From NCBI GenBank assembly GCA_030141605.1, contig JAQGDQ010000026.1:372001-436000 (forward strand): 64,000 nucleotides of DNA. The letters are read 5' to 3'. Of the stretch, positions 36,901-48,760 are shown in pieces. Position 1 is the stretch's first letter. Each line of letters opens with the position of its first letter. The notes under the pieces were generated by a model, which was given only the letters and a program-made list of their open reading frames with translations, was not told the DNA's origin and ran no database searches. The DNA comes from Tubiluchus corallicola (taxonomy: Eukaryota; Priapulida; Priapulimorpha; Priapulimorphida; Tubiluchidae). The position numbers were made by a program, and so were the translations under genes.

Positions 36901-39900
36901 TTTTATGCAGTGCATTATTTATTATAGGAAAACAGGCCTATTTTTCATATCGAATCCTATTTTGAACTATGGTCAAACATATGCATTTTATTATGCAACT
37001 ATGATGCCAAAATATTTCTTTTAGTTAAATCTTAGTTTAAAAAAATTAATGGCTGGCAAGCACAGCTAGCAATGACGTTACAAAACTGAACATAATTTTC
37101 TAACGTTAGAAACATTTGGTGAGCCTGTTGCACATATTTACGAAACTGAGACTTCACATACATTGTTACTATACAGCATTGGCTATGATTCTCATAAAGC
37201 TAGACAAATTTTAAATAAAAAAATTAAATTCCAACAACGTTTTATGTACAGTTACATCATTTCATTTTGCACCACGGTATAAAACTGGCTCATTTCGTCT
37301 TTAAAACAGCTTTACAATCTGCTGTAATGATGACTTCCTTTTAAGTTTATAAAGATTAAAATCATACCTTCTATTGCCCATATATACAGCTGCATATCTG
37401 CCATAATTTCCTGACTCACTGCTTCTGGTTGATGCTTAATAAAATACGACACAGTTGGACGGTTTTTAATCTTTTCTGAAATCTACGCGAAAGTAGCCAA
37501 ATTAATATTGTAGTCTCTAAAATGCATCTATAATCTCATTAATTACAATGAAGCAAATTTTAAAAGTTAATTACAGCTCTGACATTTATGAAAAAACTAT
37601 GTCATACATCTTTTTTCACAACATATTGAAAATTACATATTAAAAAGCTTAAGAAGTGAAACAATATTACAAGTAACTTGATGGGGAAAGACTTCTGAAC
37701 ATAATGTGAGAAAATGATAAAAATTGGTTTATTTTTCATCCATCACAAAGCAAAGAAATCACAACCATCAATATTCACACGTCAGGTAATGTATAGATAA
37801 CAAAAGAAAAATTTGATAAAAACAGAAGTGAAAAGGTACTTCGTATGCCTTGTAGTGCAACCATGTTTTGTATAAAGGCACTCCTCCAGTAACTATGGCA
37901 CCACTGGCTGGAAAAATGCAAATGTATTAATCAACATTATTATCAAAGTGACATCTGAAGCGAAGTAAAAGGCTAAGCAGTGTGCGGCGTGCGTTTTGCA
38001 ATTGAATCAAGCAACGCCAAGGGTGTCAGTAAATGGTTTGGAGCAGCTGGGTTCAATCAAAAGTCACTCTGGGCAGTTTCATTTACCATACTGAAAGTGA
38101 CAGTTTACTCCATAAACAGGGATGTGCCGATCCAATATACAATAGGAAATCGGCAAGCAAACTAGCATATCAGACCAGATCGGAGATCAGGCCAATAATG
38201 TACTAATATCAGCAGTAACAATGCCATGTTAAAATTTTCCCCCAAAATAAATTCTCACTTGGAATACGCCCAAAAAAAATGACTCAGCATTTTGTTATTA
38301 GCGCTTAATGAATGCAATCGTAATAAAAACTTACTGTCAATATTCTGAACAATTTCTTCAAAAATTCTATTTCATTGTCACCATGCCATTTACGTACAAG
38401 TGTCGCCATTTTTAAGTGTTGACTGAGCCACAAAATGTAAGAGTTTGACTAAAGCTTGTACATAGAAACATTGCCACTAGTAATTTTTTTCACATCAAGT
38501 TGATTTTACGTGTGACTAAAAACCCAAGTGCTATCAGAAGTGAAATACGTCACTGAGTAAATAATCCAAAGCTGATCCTAAACATCACTTAAGCACACAT
38601 TCAGTACTTTAAAGGAGGACAAAAATGTCATAATTATATTTTATTTTGACTTCCCACAATCACAACATAAAAAGCAGTTACTGTTGCAGCAGTTATAATA
38701 CCATCATATCATGTTTGATCTGATACCCGATCGGATTGGCCAACAGCAATACGTAAAAATAATCGGTATCAGATCAGGACACAGGTTCCTATCTCGGCAC
38801 ATCCCATAGGGTGCAAATTTATGGCCAGTAACCCATAGCACCAACCCGTAAACCGTAGTGCCAACCAGTGATCCATATTATACTAATTTACTAACTTGGC
38901 TTCCCTGTTGAACATACAGAGTTTCTCGTAATAGACTTGCCATGTTTACTTGTGATTAAGCAATAAGGCAACTGACAGGGCACTCAAAAGGCAAGTCTCT
39001 GCCCACTTGCAAGAAAGAGGGGTGGCTGTTTAACAATAATTAGGAAGTGGATATTGTTCCGATGATTGAAATCCTGAATTTGCGATCATTGGAACCGCGA
39101 CTTTGCAGCATTCAAGTTCCGATTATCGGAACCGTGGAATTTGCGATCCTTGGAACAGCGACTTTGCAGCATTCAAGTTCCGATTATCGGAACCGAAGAA
39201 TTTGCTCAGTTTGCTGTGCACAAGTTCTCATCATTGAATTTGCCAGTATTCTTCAGATAATCGCAACTCTACATTAACTACTAATCGGAAGCAGCTACAC
39301 AAATATTTAAATGTGTATCCTGCAATAGAATCAACTCCCACCTGAACTACTCTGAGCACGACTTTTATCTGGAAAAGCAGCCAACCAGAAGATGCGGTAG
39401 GGGCAACGTCCTCGAACATATGTACCCACAAATCATGAGGATATTTTTGTTCAAAAAAGCCACTAGGTTTAGATTTTTTAAAACTGATTATAATAATGTC
39501 TGGTGTAAAAATATTTACAGGCTTTGCCTATACCTAACAAAGCATAGTAAAGAGCATTTTAAACTTACCCAGCCCCTCTCCAGGCTCTGCTGAAAACAGA
39601 AATGCCCTTCTGCTGTGCCAGACAGTGCAGGATCGCTGAGAAAAAAATTGTGTGGGAACAGAACATTAAGAAATGGGTGAGAAGTTTAGGGTTCTGTCAC
39701 TGTATTGTAAATATACATTTTATAAAAATATATCTGGATGAGATAATGACAAAACATAGTGAGAACCACAGATAATTTATGTAGTGCAGTTAAAAGGAAT
39801 AAACAAATGTAACTTTATTTCAAGGACGTTTAATTAGTTAACTTAGTTTCTTATTAAATTTTTGCACTATGCATGGATAAGGACAAGAATGGTACGCTTT

Positions 39901-42900
39901 TTACTCTAAAACGTGGTTCCCATCATTGGAACAATATCCATTTCCTAATAATTATCGCTAGTACCTTGTATACACGGCACAGGTAATGTGTGAAAACGGC
40001 TATTCTATAGAATGTCTAGGCATTTTACAGAGCGCCAAAACAAACCAGGTAGAGTGTCTAAAACAGTACCTTCTATACTCTTCCTAGGCATTATATACAT
40101 AATACAATAGTTTGTCTAGGCAAAGTGTGTAATTCTTAACATAATATTAGCTAACATAATTCTAGGTAAGTAAGCAAGTAGGATAAGTAGTAAGAGGTAA
40201 GTCAGTCAGTACCACTGCAACAGTAATACTAGGCAATGAGGAATACTGGGCAAAAAACATTTTATTTCACTTTGGTCAACAACGAACAACAGCTGTACAT
40301 TGATTAGTTTTATTTTATTAAGTACCAACATTTAAGCATACCTCCGTCAATATTATGACACAACAAGATACACCTCGCCCAGGAAAATGTGTATAATACA
40401 CGGTAAAATTTATTACATAGTAAATTGTCCCACTTCTGATAAGATTTTAATGAAGCATTTCATGGAGCAATATACTACCCAATTGCAGGAAAGCCAAGAT
40501 TTCTTGTTCTTAAATTATAAACAACTGCTGTGCTACAGTGTGTTTTCTACAATCATTTGCAAAAGTATCGGACCACCTCCAGAAATATGCCAATTTGGCA
40601 ACCCTGCATATTCATTGCATCAGCCGTGATTGTGATGTCACAATTACACCACATTCATTGTGTGAATAAGGTTTCCAGCATCGTTTCTCGTATTAATTCT
40701 CAGTTAGTCGCACTTTTAGATTACTTTCTTTACTTACTTTTGGATTACCAAAAATGAGCAAAAATCTGTATCTAACAGAAGTGAAACGTGCCCAGAATGT
40801 TGCACTTCACAAAAATGGATTGTCACAGCACGAAATATGAAAATAATTAAGTGTCACCAAATCATCTGTTCAAAGAGCAATACAAAAATTCAATCAGGAA
40901 GGACTTTATGGCAATCGGAAGAAAAGTGGTAGGCCTCGCAAAACAACACCCCCCCCCCCGAGACAATAGCACCATCAAATGCATCGCAGCGCGATCTCCA
41001 ATGAGTTCCCGCAAAACAATTCGTGCCCAGCTCCTCAGAAAAGGTACTAATGTTAGTGTCAGCACAGTTTTGTCGACTCAGCAAAGAATTCGGGCTAAAG
41101 TTGTATAAATCCGCTAAAAAGCCACAACTGATACCTTTGATGAAAAAGACGAGATTGGACTTAGCCAAAAAGAATAAGCACTGGACCGTCGACGACTGAG
41201 GCAAAGTGCTCTTTTCTGATGAATCAACTTTACAACAGTTCGTAGTTCGGAAAAAACATATCCGTAGACCCGTTGGAAAATGATTCGACAAAAAATACAC
41301 TGCTTCGATCATGAAACATCGGCTGAGTCAGATGATATGGTGTGCCATGAGCACAAATGGTACCACTGGGCAATATTTTTTAATGCCTGGGACCACCATG
41401 AATGGAATAAAATATGTCGAATTACTGAGGGATAAGTTAACTTTGCATATGGAAATATTGGCCAGGCAATAGTCCAGATTTAAACCCAATTGACAATCTG
41501 TGGCCTCAAATGAAGGATTTAGTAGTGGAAAAGCAGCCTCCAACAGCCCCAGCACTAATTGCCACGATCAAAGATGTGTGGGTGAAAGAAATCAAGAAAG
41601 ACTATTGCGCATCACTTGTAGCTAGTATGCCTCGCCAACTGCAAGTAGTCATTGATGCTCATGGAGGGTACACAAAATACTGAAATATCTTCAACATGAC
41701 TGTTAAATATAATAGGAATACGGATTTGAACATGCTGTGTTAATTTTTCTAAGATTTGACAACAATAAAGAATTTTATGTTTCCATAAAATCACGTTTTC
41801 CTAATAAATGCCATTTTCTGAGGGGTGGTCAGATACTTTTGCAAATGACTGTAGATCCACACTTGGGAATAATGAGCCCAACCCGTACACCTAACCCGTA
41901 AATTAAAACCCGTTACCCTGCGCATTCTAGCACATCCCTGTTCGATAACTAGAGAGAAGAGGCATATACATCCAAACAAATGTGGTTATGATATATCTGC
42001 TGGTACAGTGGTTCATCCTAGAGGAAGCTTCTAGCCTCATTACAAACATCAACATTAAGTATATCCTGCCAGGGAGTGATGGACTGTGGCTTGCTATATG
42101 TCGAACTGCGTTTAAAAAATTATAATAATATTACACTACACAGCTGAAATATACAGTCCCAGATTAGACAAGATGGACTGGCCAGACACAATAGTGTTTT
42201 ATTAAGACCAATTTTTCCTGTTCCCAAGGTGGTTTTGTTAGAGTATGTTCGATAGCACTAGAAAAATATTATTTACGAACAGTACTGTGTAAAAAATATT
42301 ACAATCTTTTAATTCAAAAATGCGCAATTGAAAAAAAGATGCAGTATCAGATGTAGTATTCTTAATTGCATCAAACAGTAATTCAATACAACAAAAAATT
42401 CAAGGAAATTTACTGTTGTAGTATCTGTTAGGAGTCTCGAGCCCAGCTCTCATTGGTGATGCCGATGACCTCTTATATGGAGAAGCAACTTTCGATGGTG
42501 ACCTCTTGGCTGGAAGTGCTGAATCATTTAGAATCATAGATGTTGACGATTGATAATAAGAAAAAATTTGACTGACTGTTGATTCACCTATAAGGGTATT
42601 AAATATAAAGTGAGCTTAATTTACAAATCAAAACTTGGTAAGGGCATCCACATATGAAACTGAAAACCAATAACAATATTCATAACAGGGCTACACGCTA
42701 TTTAGATGTACACTGGATTTGGATACTTTTTAGGAGGGATTCAAAATTTAACTGAATAGAAAAAATTCTCGAGTTCCAAAATTCATAACGACATTATTGC
42801 ACGACATTTGCATCACACTTCTACTATTTACAAGAAAAATTACTTGAGGTAGGCAAATGTCTTCCTTCTTTCTCGGACATGAAATTGGCAAATCGGTTGT

Positions 42901-45900
42901 CATTAAATGTTGTTAGCCTGGCAGTCAAACATTCTATCACAACAGTACATGCAGTGTGAATCAAATTCCAGTTGTATGGATGACCACCTAAAATGTACGC
43001 AAAGGCTACTTATTATTTTATCATAATTAATTATTGTTTTACTATTTGAGATTTAATCCTGTAACTACAAAAACTAGTCCGTTATACTAACCAGAAAACA
43101 GTTTTTTTGTGATCAGATAGCTGGTTTAAGTACAAAAACTTAAAAACACTTTATATCCACAGTTATAATTATGAAAAAATCTTCACATTCTTCACAAAAT
43201 TCTTTACATTCTTATGTAAGGATGCAGTTTGGTAATATCGCACCTATTCACTTTATACTTTTAATATCACGTTCAAGTTGGGAATTCTTATTAATGCACA
43301 CCTGGTTGAGAAAGACTAAACACTTCTTTCCTTCGATTGAAAGACTGCTGAGAAAGTAGCCATAAATCCAAAAATGCAAGGTTCTGAAAGTGGAAAATGT
43401 GTTGCCAAAAATTCAACAGAAATCAGCTAATTCTGGCTTAAACATAAAGAAAGTAATTATATAGTTACAAACTCATTAATTATCCATCAGTTATTTTTAA
43501 ATCACACAAACCTTAAGCAAAGGCAGGAACGAAGCCAATGCATGATGAAGACGTGTGCATTTGTCACCCTCAAATGAGCTTTCGATCGGAAACTGAAATG
43601 GCTGAAAGAAAAGTAGTCTGATTGGTACAAGTCTCTGCTTTGCTTCATTATAATCTTGTCAAGAATTTCTTTACATCACTTCTTAAATCTGAGAAATTTT
43701 AACTAATAAAGAGAAGCATTAAAGTTTTACACTGCAAGGATAGAAAGTACAACCTCTGTAATATAAACTTGATAGATATGTGGAGCGAGACGCATTATGA
43801 AGTGTACAAATGTAGTACAAAGCAAAGAATGCACAAAGAGCCAGATGTCGAGAAGTCCATATAATGAAGCCAAAGGTGGTGAATCTACAGGACGTTGCAA
43901 GTTCATAACACTAGCTATCCATGACTGTGCAACGCTACCTAGAATGCAAAATAGAACCATAAATTACCTACAGCAAAAGTGTCATTTGTACACTTAAAAA
44001 ACTTTCATCGAAGAATATCAATTTCGAAACGCTTTTTCTTGTAAAACTTACAAATTGTGCGTAAAAACAACAGAAGAAAGATTGAAAAAGCAACTTACCA
44101 AAAATGAGATAAAAAAAATAGAAATACTGAAGGTGCCACAATGTTGCTATGGTTGATTCGTACAGAAGTGAGAAAATAACATTTTTTACTTGAAAAAATT
44201 TCGATTGCTGCAAAAAAGAGAAACATTTTACTAAAACATAAGGCCATTCTAAAACTAATGCCCATTTTCTCAAGTTTCATACACAGGCATTACACTGCAT
44301 AATTATTGTGACAATAACATCACAATTAGAGCAAGTCTGCAAGTGGGACTAATTTATTGGTTGCGTTATATCCTTGGTCAGTTACACTTGCATTTAAATC
44401 AGGATTTTCAAAACTCGCATCTCAGGCAATCTTCTAGCGATAATACTATAAATTGAGGTAGACAACAAAATATAAAATATTACAAGACAAATGGCCACTG
44501 TACCTCATTGATAAAAGATACTACAAACATAAATACATGTTGACACTGTAATGCAAGTAAAACATCATTTTTTTTAAAATGAGTTTACACAAAGATTATT
44601 TTTCGTGTTTAATGGAACAAATTCAGTCACATTTTTTAACCCACCTGAAATACCTCTAGCATGCTACTTGCAATAAAATGAAAAACAATGAAAAAGACAA
44701 TAAGCCTCATTTTACACACTATTTAAATAACTTAGTAGACTGCATCTTCAAACACACATATTATATGTCCAACCACCTAACTTCTGCACAGACATGATAT
44801 TGCATAAGTCTTTTTCACCCACTGAGTTGTTTATTATACAGTGTTCAGATACATACAAGAGAAATGTGTTTAAGAATATAGGAACCATCATAAATAGAGA
44901 AAATCTCGTGAGGACAATGTTCAGAGTATTATTATGTGGTAACTGGGTAAATCCGGCTGCCACAGTTAAGGAGTTATTGTGAGACAGTGATACCTACTTT
45001 CAAAAATGGAAAAATTTTTGGGTGGGTAAATTTTTTAATAATCACATCGAAAGCAAATCCATGACCAAAATTCCCTAGTTTGGCATATTTTACTTGCAGT
45101 AAAAAAATGTAGTACCAGTACTTTTAGCATTTGCACAGGATTTCTCGAATGGCCTTAGAGCTTTCTCGTGAAATAGCAATAAGTGAAAGAACAATAAAAA
45201 AAGTGTCACAAAAATTAAATAATGACTCTTTTTACCTGAAGTATGGGAAAAGTGATGCAAAAACTGTTTCTTGAACAAGCTGTTATGAAACAAGATAAAC
45301 CCGCAAGTAACCCGTTCAGTACGAAGAAGACATGATGTGCACTCAAACTGCAAAACAAGCAAATTGAAAAATGAAAAATTACATACAGCGCTTATTACTG
45401 ATATATGATAACCAGTATAAGTGTGAGTTCCTTACCAAATTATTTAGACCAGTGTGGAATGCAAACAATTTCATGCCTTATATAATTCAAATGTCTTTCA
45501 CCAGACAAGCACATGGTAAAACCTAAAATATTTCATACTTTCGCAAGTTAACTGTGTAATCCAGAAGAAACCACTATGTCATTACTAACGTTTGAAATGA
45601 GGATACCATATCAACTTTATATTTATTAGTACATAAAAATATGCTACAATCTATGGTTACTGCTAAAGGTAGATTAATTATCCAATTTTAGTCATTTTTA
45701 ATATTTCATGTGTCACTGCCTGAGACAAGGCTAAATTAAGAAAACCTATTAGCAGTTACAATCTTCACGTAATCTATTATTTAGTTTTATAAGGCAAATT
45801 AAACCACCTGAACATAGTTATTTTACACACAAAGCACATGCTGTGCCAAATCAAACATTTATTTCAATATCAAACAGACAATCTTTATCTGGTATATAAT

Positions 45901-48760
45901 AATGATTGTTAACACTTCAACAACAATTAGTTTCAATTTTACAGCCTTCAGTAATATTCGCAAAAATACAAAAATTTGAGTAACCATGTAAATGTACACA
46001 TAGAAGTAGATACACATTGCTAAAGTAATTACTCTAGTATCTAAATAAGAATGTGAAATATCATAATACCTATATGTAGATCTGTCACTATTTTCCTTAG
46101 CAAGACTATAGTACCTATCACCCAAGAAGGCTAACAAGCACCATGATATTACAGCACCAGACAGACAATGAATAACTGCATTCACTAGGTTGCGCGGATG
46201 TATGAGACGGAACATAGCTGCAAGCCGAGTCTTCGGATAAGTAGAAGCAACTAGAAAATAAATAAAAATTGTTCTAATTATTGTGAAACTGTGAAGCAGA
46301 GAACAATCTAAAAGAGGTGCTGAGAAAGCAAATTTAGGTAATCAAAAAATCTCTAAACTTTTTAAAATAAAGAACATAAACATAGAAACCAATTACTGCT
46401 ATCGAATCAAGGGTAAATACGATAGTTTGCCGATATCCTCACCAAAAGTGGGAAATGTTTTTTCTACTATTATAACTCTGTAATTTTTACAGACAATGGG
46501 ATATGCCTGTTACTTCTAAAAACAAGTACATTTCCTAGGTACAAAATCACTAGTTGGGATTTCATGCTTGTTTCATAAAACCGTGTCTCTCAAGACATTA
46601 AGTTTTTAATTTTAAGACCAGCACCCAGTAATCTATTTTCTATAACTTTGGTTGACGTAAAAAAATCATTGGCACACTGTTTATTATTATCTAGTTATTC
46701 CATTTGGTTAATGATCTTTTTCTGCCTCAGTGATGGTACCTCATGAGAAGTATTGCAAGATAGAATTAGAAGTTCAAAATAATCTATCGCAGTATCAGTT
46801 AGTATTTAGTATTTAAATCACTTACCTGTAGATTGTCGTATGTACTGAATCATTATTACAGATATGCACATGCCAATAACAGCAGTATAAAACCAGGAAG
46901 ATGGAGAAAAAGTAAGGCGATGAAATTCTGAAACAATAAACATTTCTTCTGCATAAAAGAGCTATAGATTTGTAGCCTGCTGGCTTCAAACTATAAATGT
47001 ATCTTAAAGTTCTATAAATAAAAAACTATTCAGGATAGTTCGACTAAAAATCAAAAAGAACAATTAGTAATAAAACAATAACGATAATAAAGAGGGAACA
47101 AACAAGCAAATTGCTATTCCTTCTCTGGATGCAAATCAGGCAAATGGAAAGCTTCACTGAAAAAGAAATTTGCTGCACATGATTATCATTTACAGGAACA
47201 AAAAATAAATTAAACTGTTATATACATCGGATCAAAAGACAAAAGTTACTGATATATGAAGAACAATCTCATGAGGTAATTACTTACCCATCAGCCAAAT
47301 AAGAGGCTGTAGAGGATTAAAACGCGAGAGCAAAATAAATCCACTTATCCATATTGGTAGTAAAAACAGCAGACACACCATACTTAGAGTAACTCTCCAA
47401 TAAAAAACCTAAGAAACAAATCCATTGTCAGTCATAATTTTTGTAAAAATAGTGTTAAACAAATACACAACATTTCTTGATTACATAGTGTGTCTAATAC
47501 ACAGATACATATACAAGGTAGAGCCTATAATCATATACTCAGCTATGAGGCAACAAAGCCTATAGCCTTGGTAAAAATTTCTGCTACTGTTATAATGTTT
47601 GTCCATGTTTTCTTAACACCAAAGTGTATTTGAGTATTACTTATTTTTGAACTAAAGCTTGGTTATACCAACCCCAACCTGCCATTTATTGTTTGGGTTG
47701 CAAAATACTGATTGCATCCACCCAGTTCATTACTTCGTAGTTTATCAATCAGTCTGATGTTAAAGCAGTCATACAGTAAGTCACACTGTCTACGCAGCAG
47801 AAGTGAGGTACGAAAACGACACTTTTTGAGTCTTATCACTATTTAAGGCCTCTGAAAATCTCTAAAATGCATGAGTGCAACAAATGATTAAACACTAAGA
47901 CTTCAATTGCAAACAATCTCCAATAAAAATAAGGTAAGTAATTACACATATACTCATAGTTTATAAAATTGTTGCATAAATTTTTTTTATATAATTCAGA
48001 ATTGACCGTTATTTTCTAAGCCATTACCTACACATAAGAAACAGTGCAGCAACTAAATAACATAAAAAATTGCTAAGCACTAACAGCAAGAATTATACAG
48101 TCAACTCTATACAATAGTTTTTAGGACTTTTAGGTTTATCAGTTAGTGGGACACATGACTAAACTTACAACTATAAATTAATGTAGTATACAAGCAAACT
48201 ATTACAGATCTTTTTTCTTAATTTAATCTGAAAAATTTCTATATTCAAAAATCTGCTATTTTACAATAATGGAAACCTTGACGGGCTTTATCACAATGTA
48301 GATGATTTGCAAGGTTCAAATACCAAAGTGATACTAAAAGTCACTAGTTAAGAATATAACTTACTAATGATTTTATGCAAAATATTGTAGATCAGGTTCC
48401 AAATACCAGTTTCCTAGTTGACTATGGTTCTGAAATTTCTGCTCTGGGGGCTTAATGCTTCTTTAATTTTTATTAATGCCACAGTAGGACCAAAATCACT
48501 AGCTTCAGTAGCAAAACCAAAACAAGATTTGTTTATAAAATAGCCATAAAAGCAAGTACAAAAATAAACATAAATGAACGTTACTGTACTTTGTTTGCAA
48601 ACTATTAAAACTGAAAACATAAGTTAATTAAATACCCCTAAAAAATTGAAAGATTGCCATGGGTTCATGCATAAGCTATTACCTTTTGAAGAAACCAAGA
48701 ATGGTGATCCTGTGGAAGATGCATTGTACTGCATATACTGCCCTCAAAGCAATCTTCTAC
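33924..48760 (-). CDS. NDC1: NDC1, transmembrane nucleoporin, 16 or 17 exons
   Basis: Minus-strand exons: 48760-48683, 47408-47288, 46927-46826, 46250-46070, 45347-45236, 44207-44099, 43938-43754, 43601-43512, 43383-43302, 42987-42844, 42587-42414, (39589-39569), 37907-37840, 37482-37368, 36162-36062, 35510-35377 and 33987-33924 (stop TGA). All phases match. From ATG 48724 the product is 614 aa, or 607 without the bracketed microexon; human NDC1 is about 670. The N-terminal half has about six hydrophobic segments. Blocks typical of the family are RLIHPRNLVNAVIH, HHVFFVLNG, SWIASVMNL, RRKEVFSLSQPGGHPYNW, IKHQPEA, LYIWAIEALSFLIAAS, EEDAFGVVQ, SLKSSIYRIVSTFHEYL and the ending LFCQYKE. NDC1 anchors the nuclear pore complex in the pore membrane. 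Exon 48760-48683 stays open 12 codons upstream of the ATG, so a further 5' exon is possible. Confidence 0.93.
38117..38807. mobile_element. NDC1: hAT-type MITE in an NDC1 intron (tentative)
   Basis: The left end CAGGGATGTGCCGATCC and the right end TCTCGGCACATCCCAT are inverted copies, and ends starting CAGGG are common in hAT elements. Subterminal GATCGGA/AATCGGTATC blocks add to the resemblance. The right terminus is not an exact CCCTG and no 8-bp duplication is clear. A similar right end, AGCACATCCCTG, occurs at 41929-41940, so the family may be present twice or the outer element may be larger. Confidence 0.5.
39033..39958. mobile_element. Inverted-repeat element with internal palindromic repeats
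   Basis: The left arm, about 39040-39070 (core GGATATTGTTCC), and the right arm, about 39920-39952 (its inverted copy GGAACAATATCC), match over about 30 bp with few differences. Inside the left end a 61-bp unit is duplicated (about 39080-39200), each copy containing the palindrome GTTCCGATTATCGGAAC and GCGACTTTGCAGCATTCAAG. The element sits between NDC1 exons and encloses the possible NDC1 microexon. The superfamily is not assigned. Confidence 0.65.
39569..39589 (-). CDS. NDC1: Possible 21-nt NDC1 microexon
   Basis: On the minus strand the tract GGCATTTCTGTTTTCAG is followed by 21 bases and the donor GTAAGT. It would be phase 1 on both sides, adding T-EPGEGL between exons ending at 42414 and starting at 37907. 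Those two exons are also phase-compatible without it. It lies inside an inverted-repeat element, so it is either an exonised piece of transposon or a chance signal. Confidence 0.4.
40550..41851 (+). mobile_element. Tc1-like DNA transposon, inactive, 1.3 kb
   Basis: Terminal inverted repeats of at least 40 bp, left CAATCATTTGCAAAAGTATC and right with the complement of CAGTCATTTGCAAAAGTATC, are flanked by TA (40548-40549 and 41852-41853). A decayed transposase runs on the plus strand from about 40754: helix-turn-helix with GLYGNRKKSGRPRK, a first catalytic Asp in LFSDESTLQQF (about 41212) and the third-motif context NSPDLNPIDNLW (about 41470-41510). Stops, frameshifts (one beside a C11 run at 40949) and an apparent deletion removing the second catalytic Asp region show it is dead. 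It lies inside an NDC1 intron, opposite to the gene. Confidence 0.92.

Noticed and set aside
39570-39635. Longer 67-nt version of the NDC1 microexon starting after TTTTTCTCAG
   Set aside because: Its phase does not fit both neighbours; only the 21-nt version does.
40851-41108. 85-codon plus-strand ORF as a host gene
   Set aside because: It is the N-terminal DNA-binding part of the Tc1-like transposase and lies between the element's inverted repeats.
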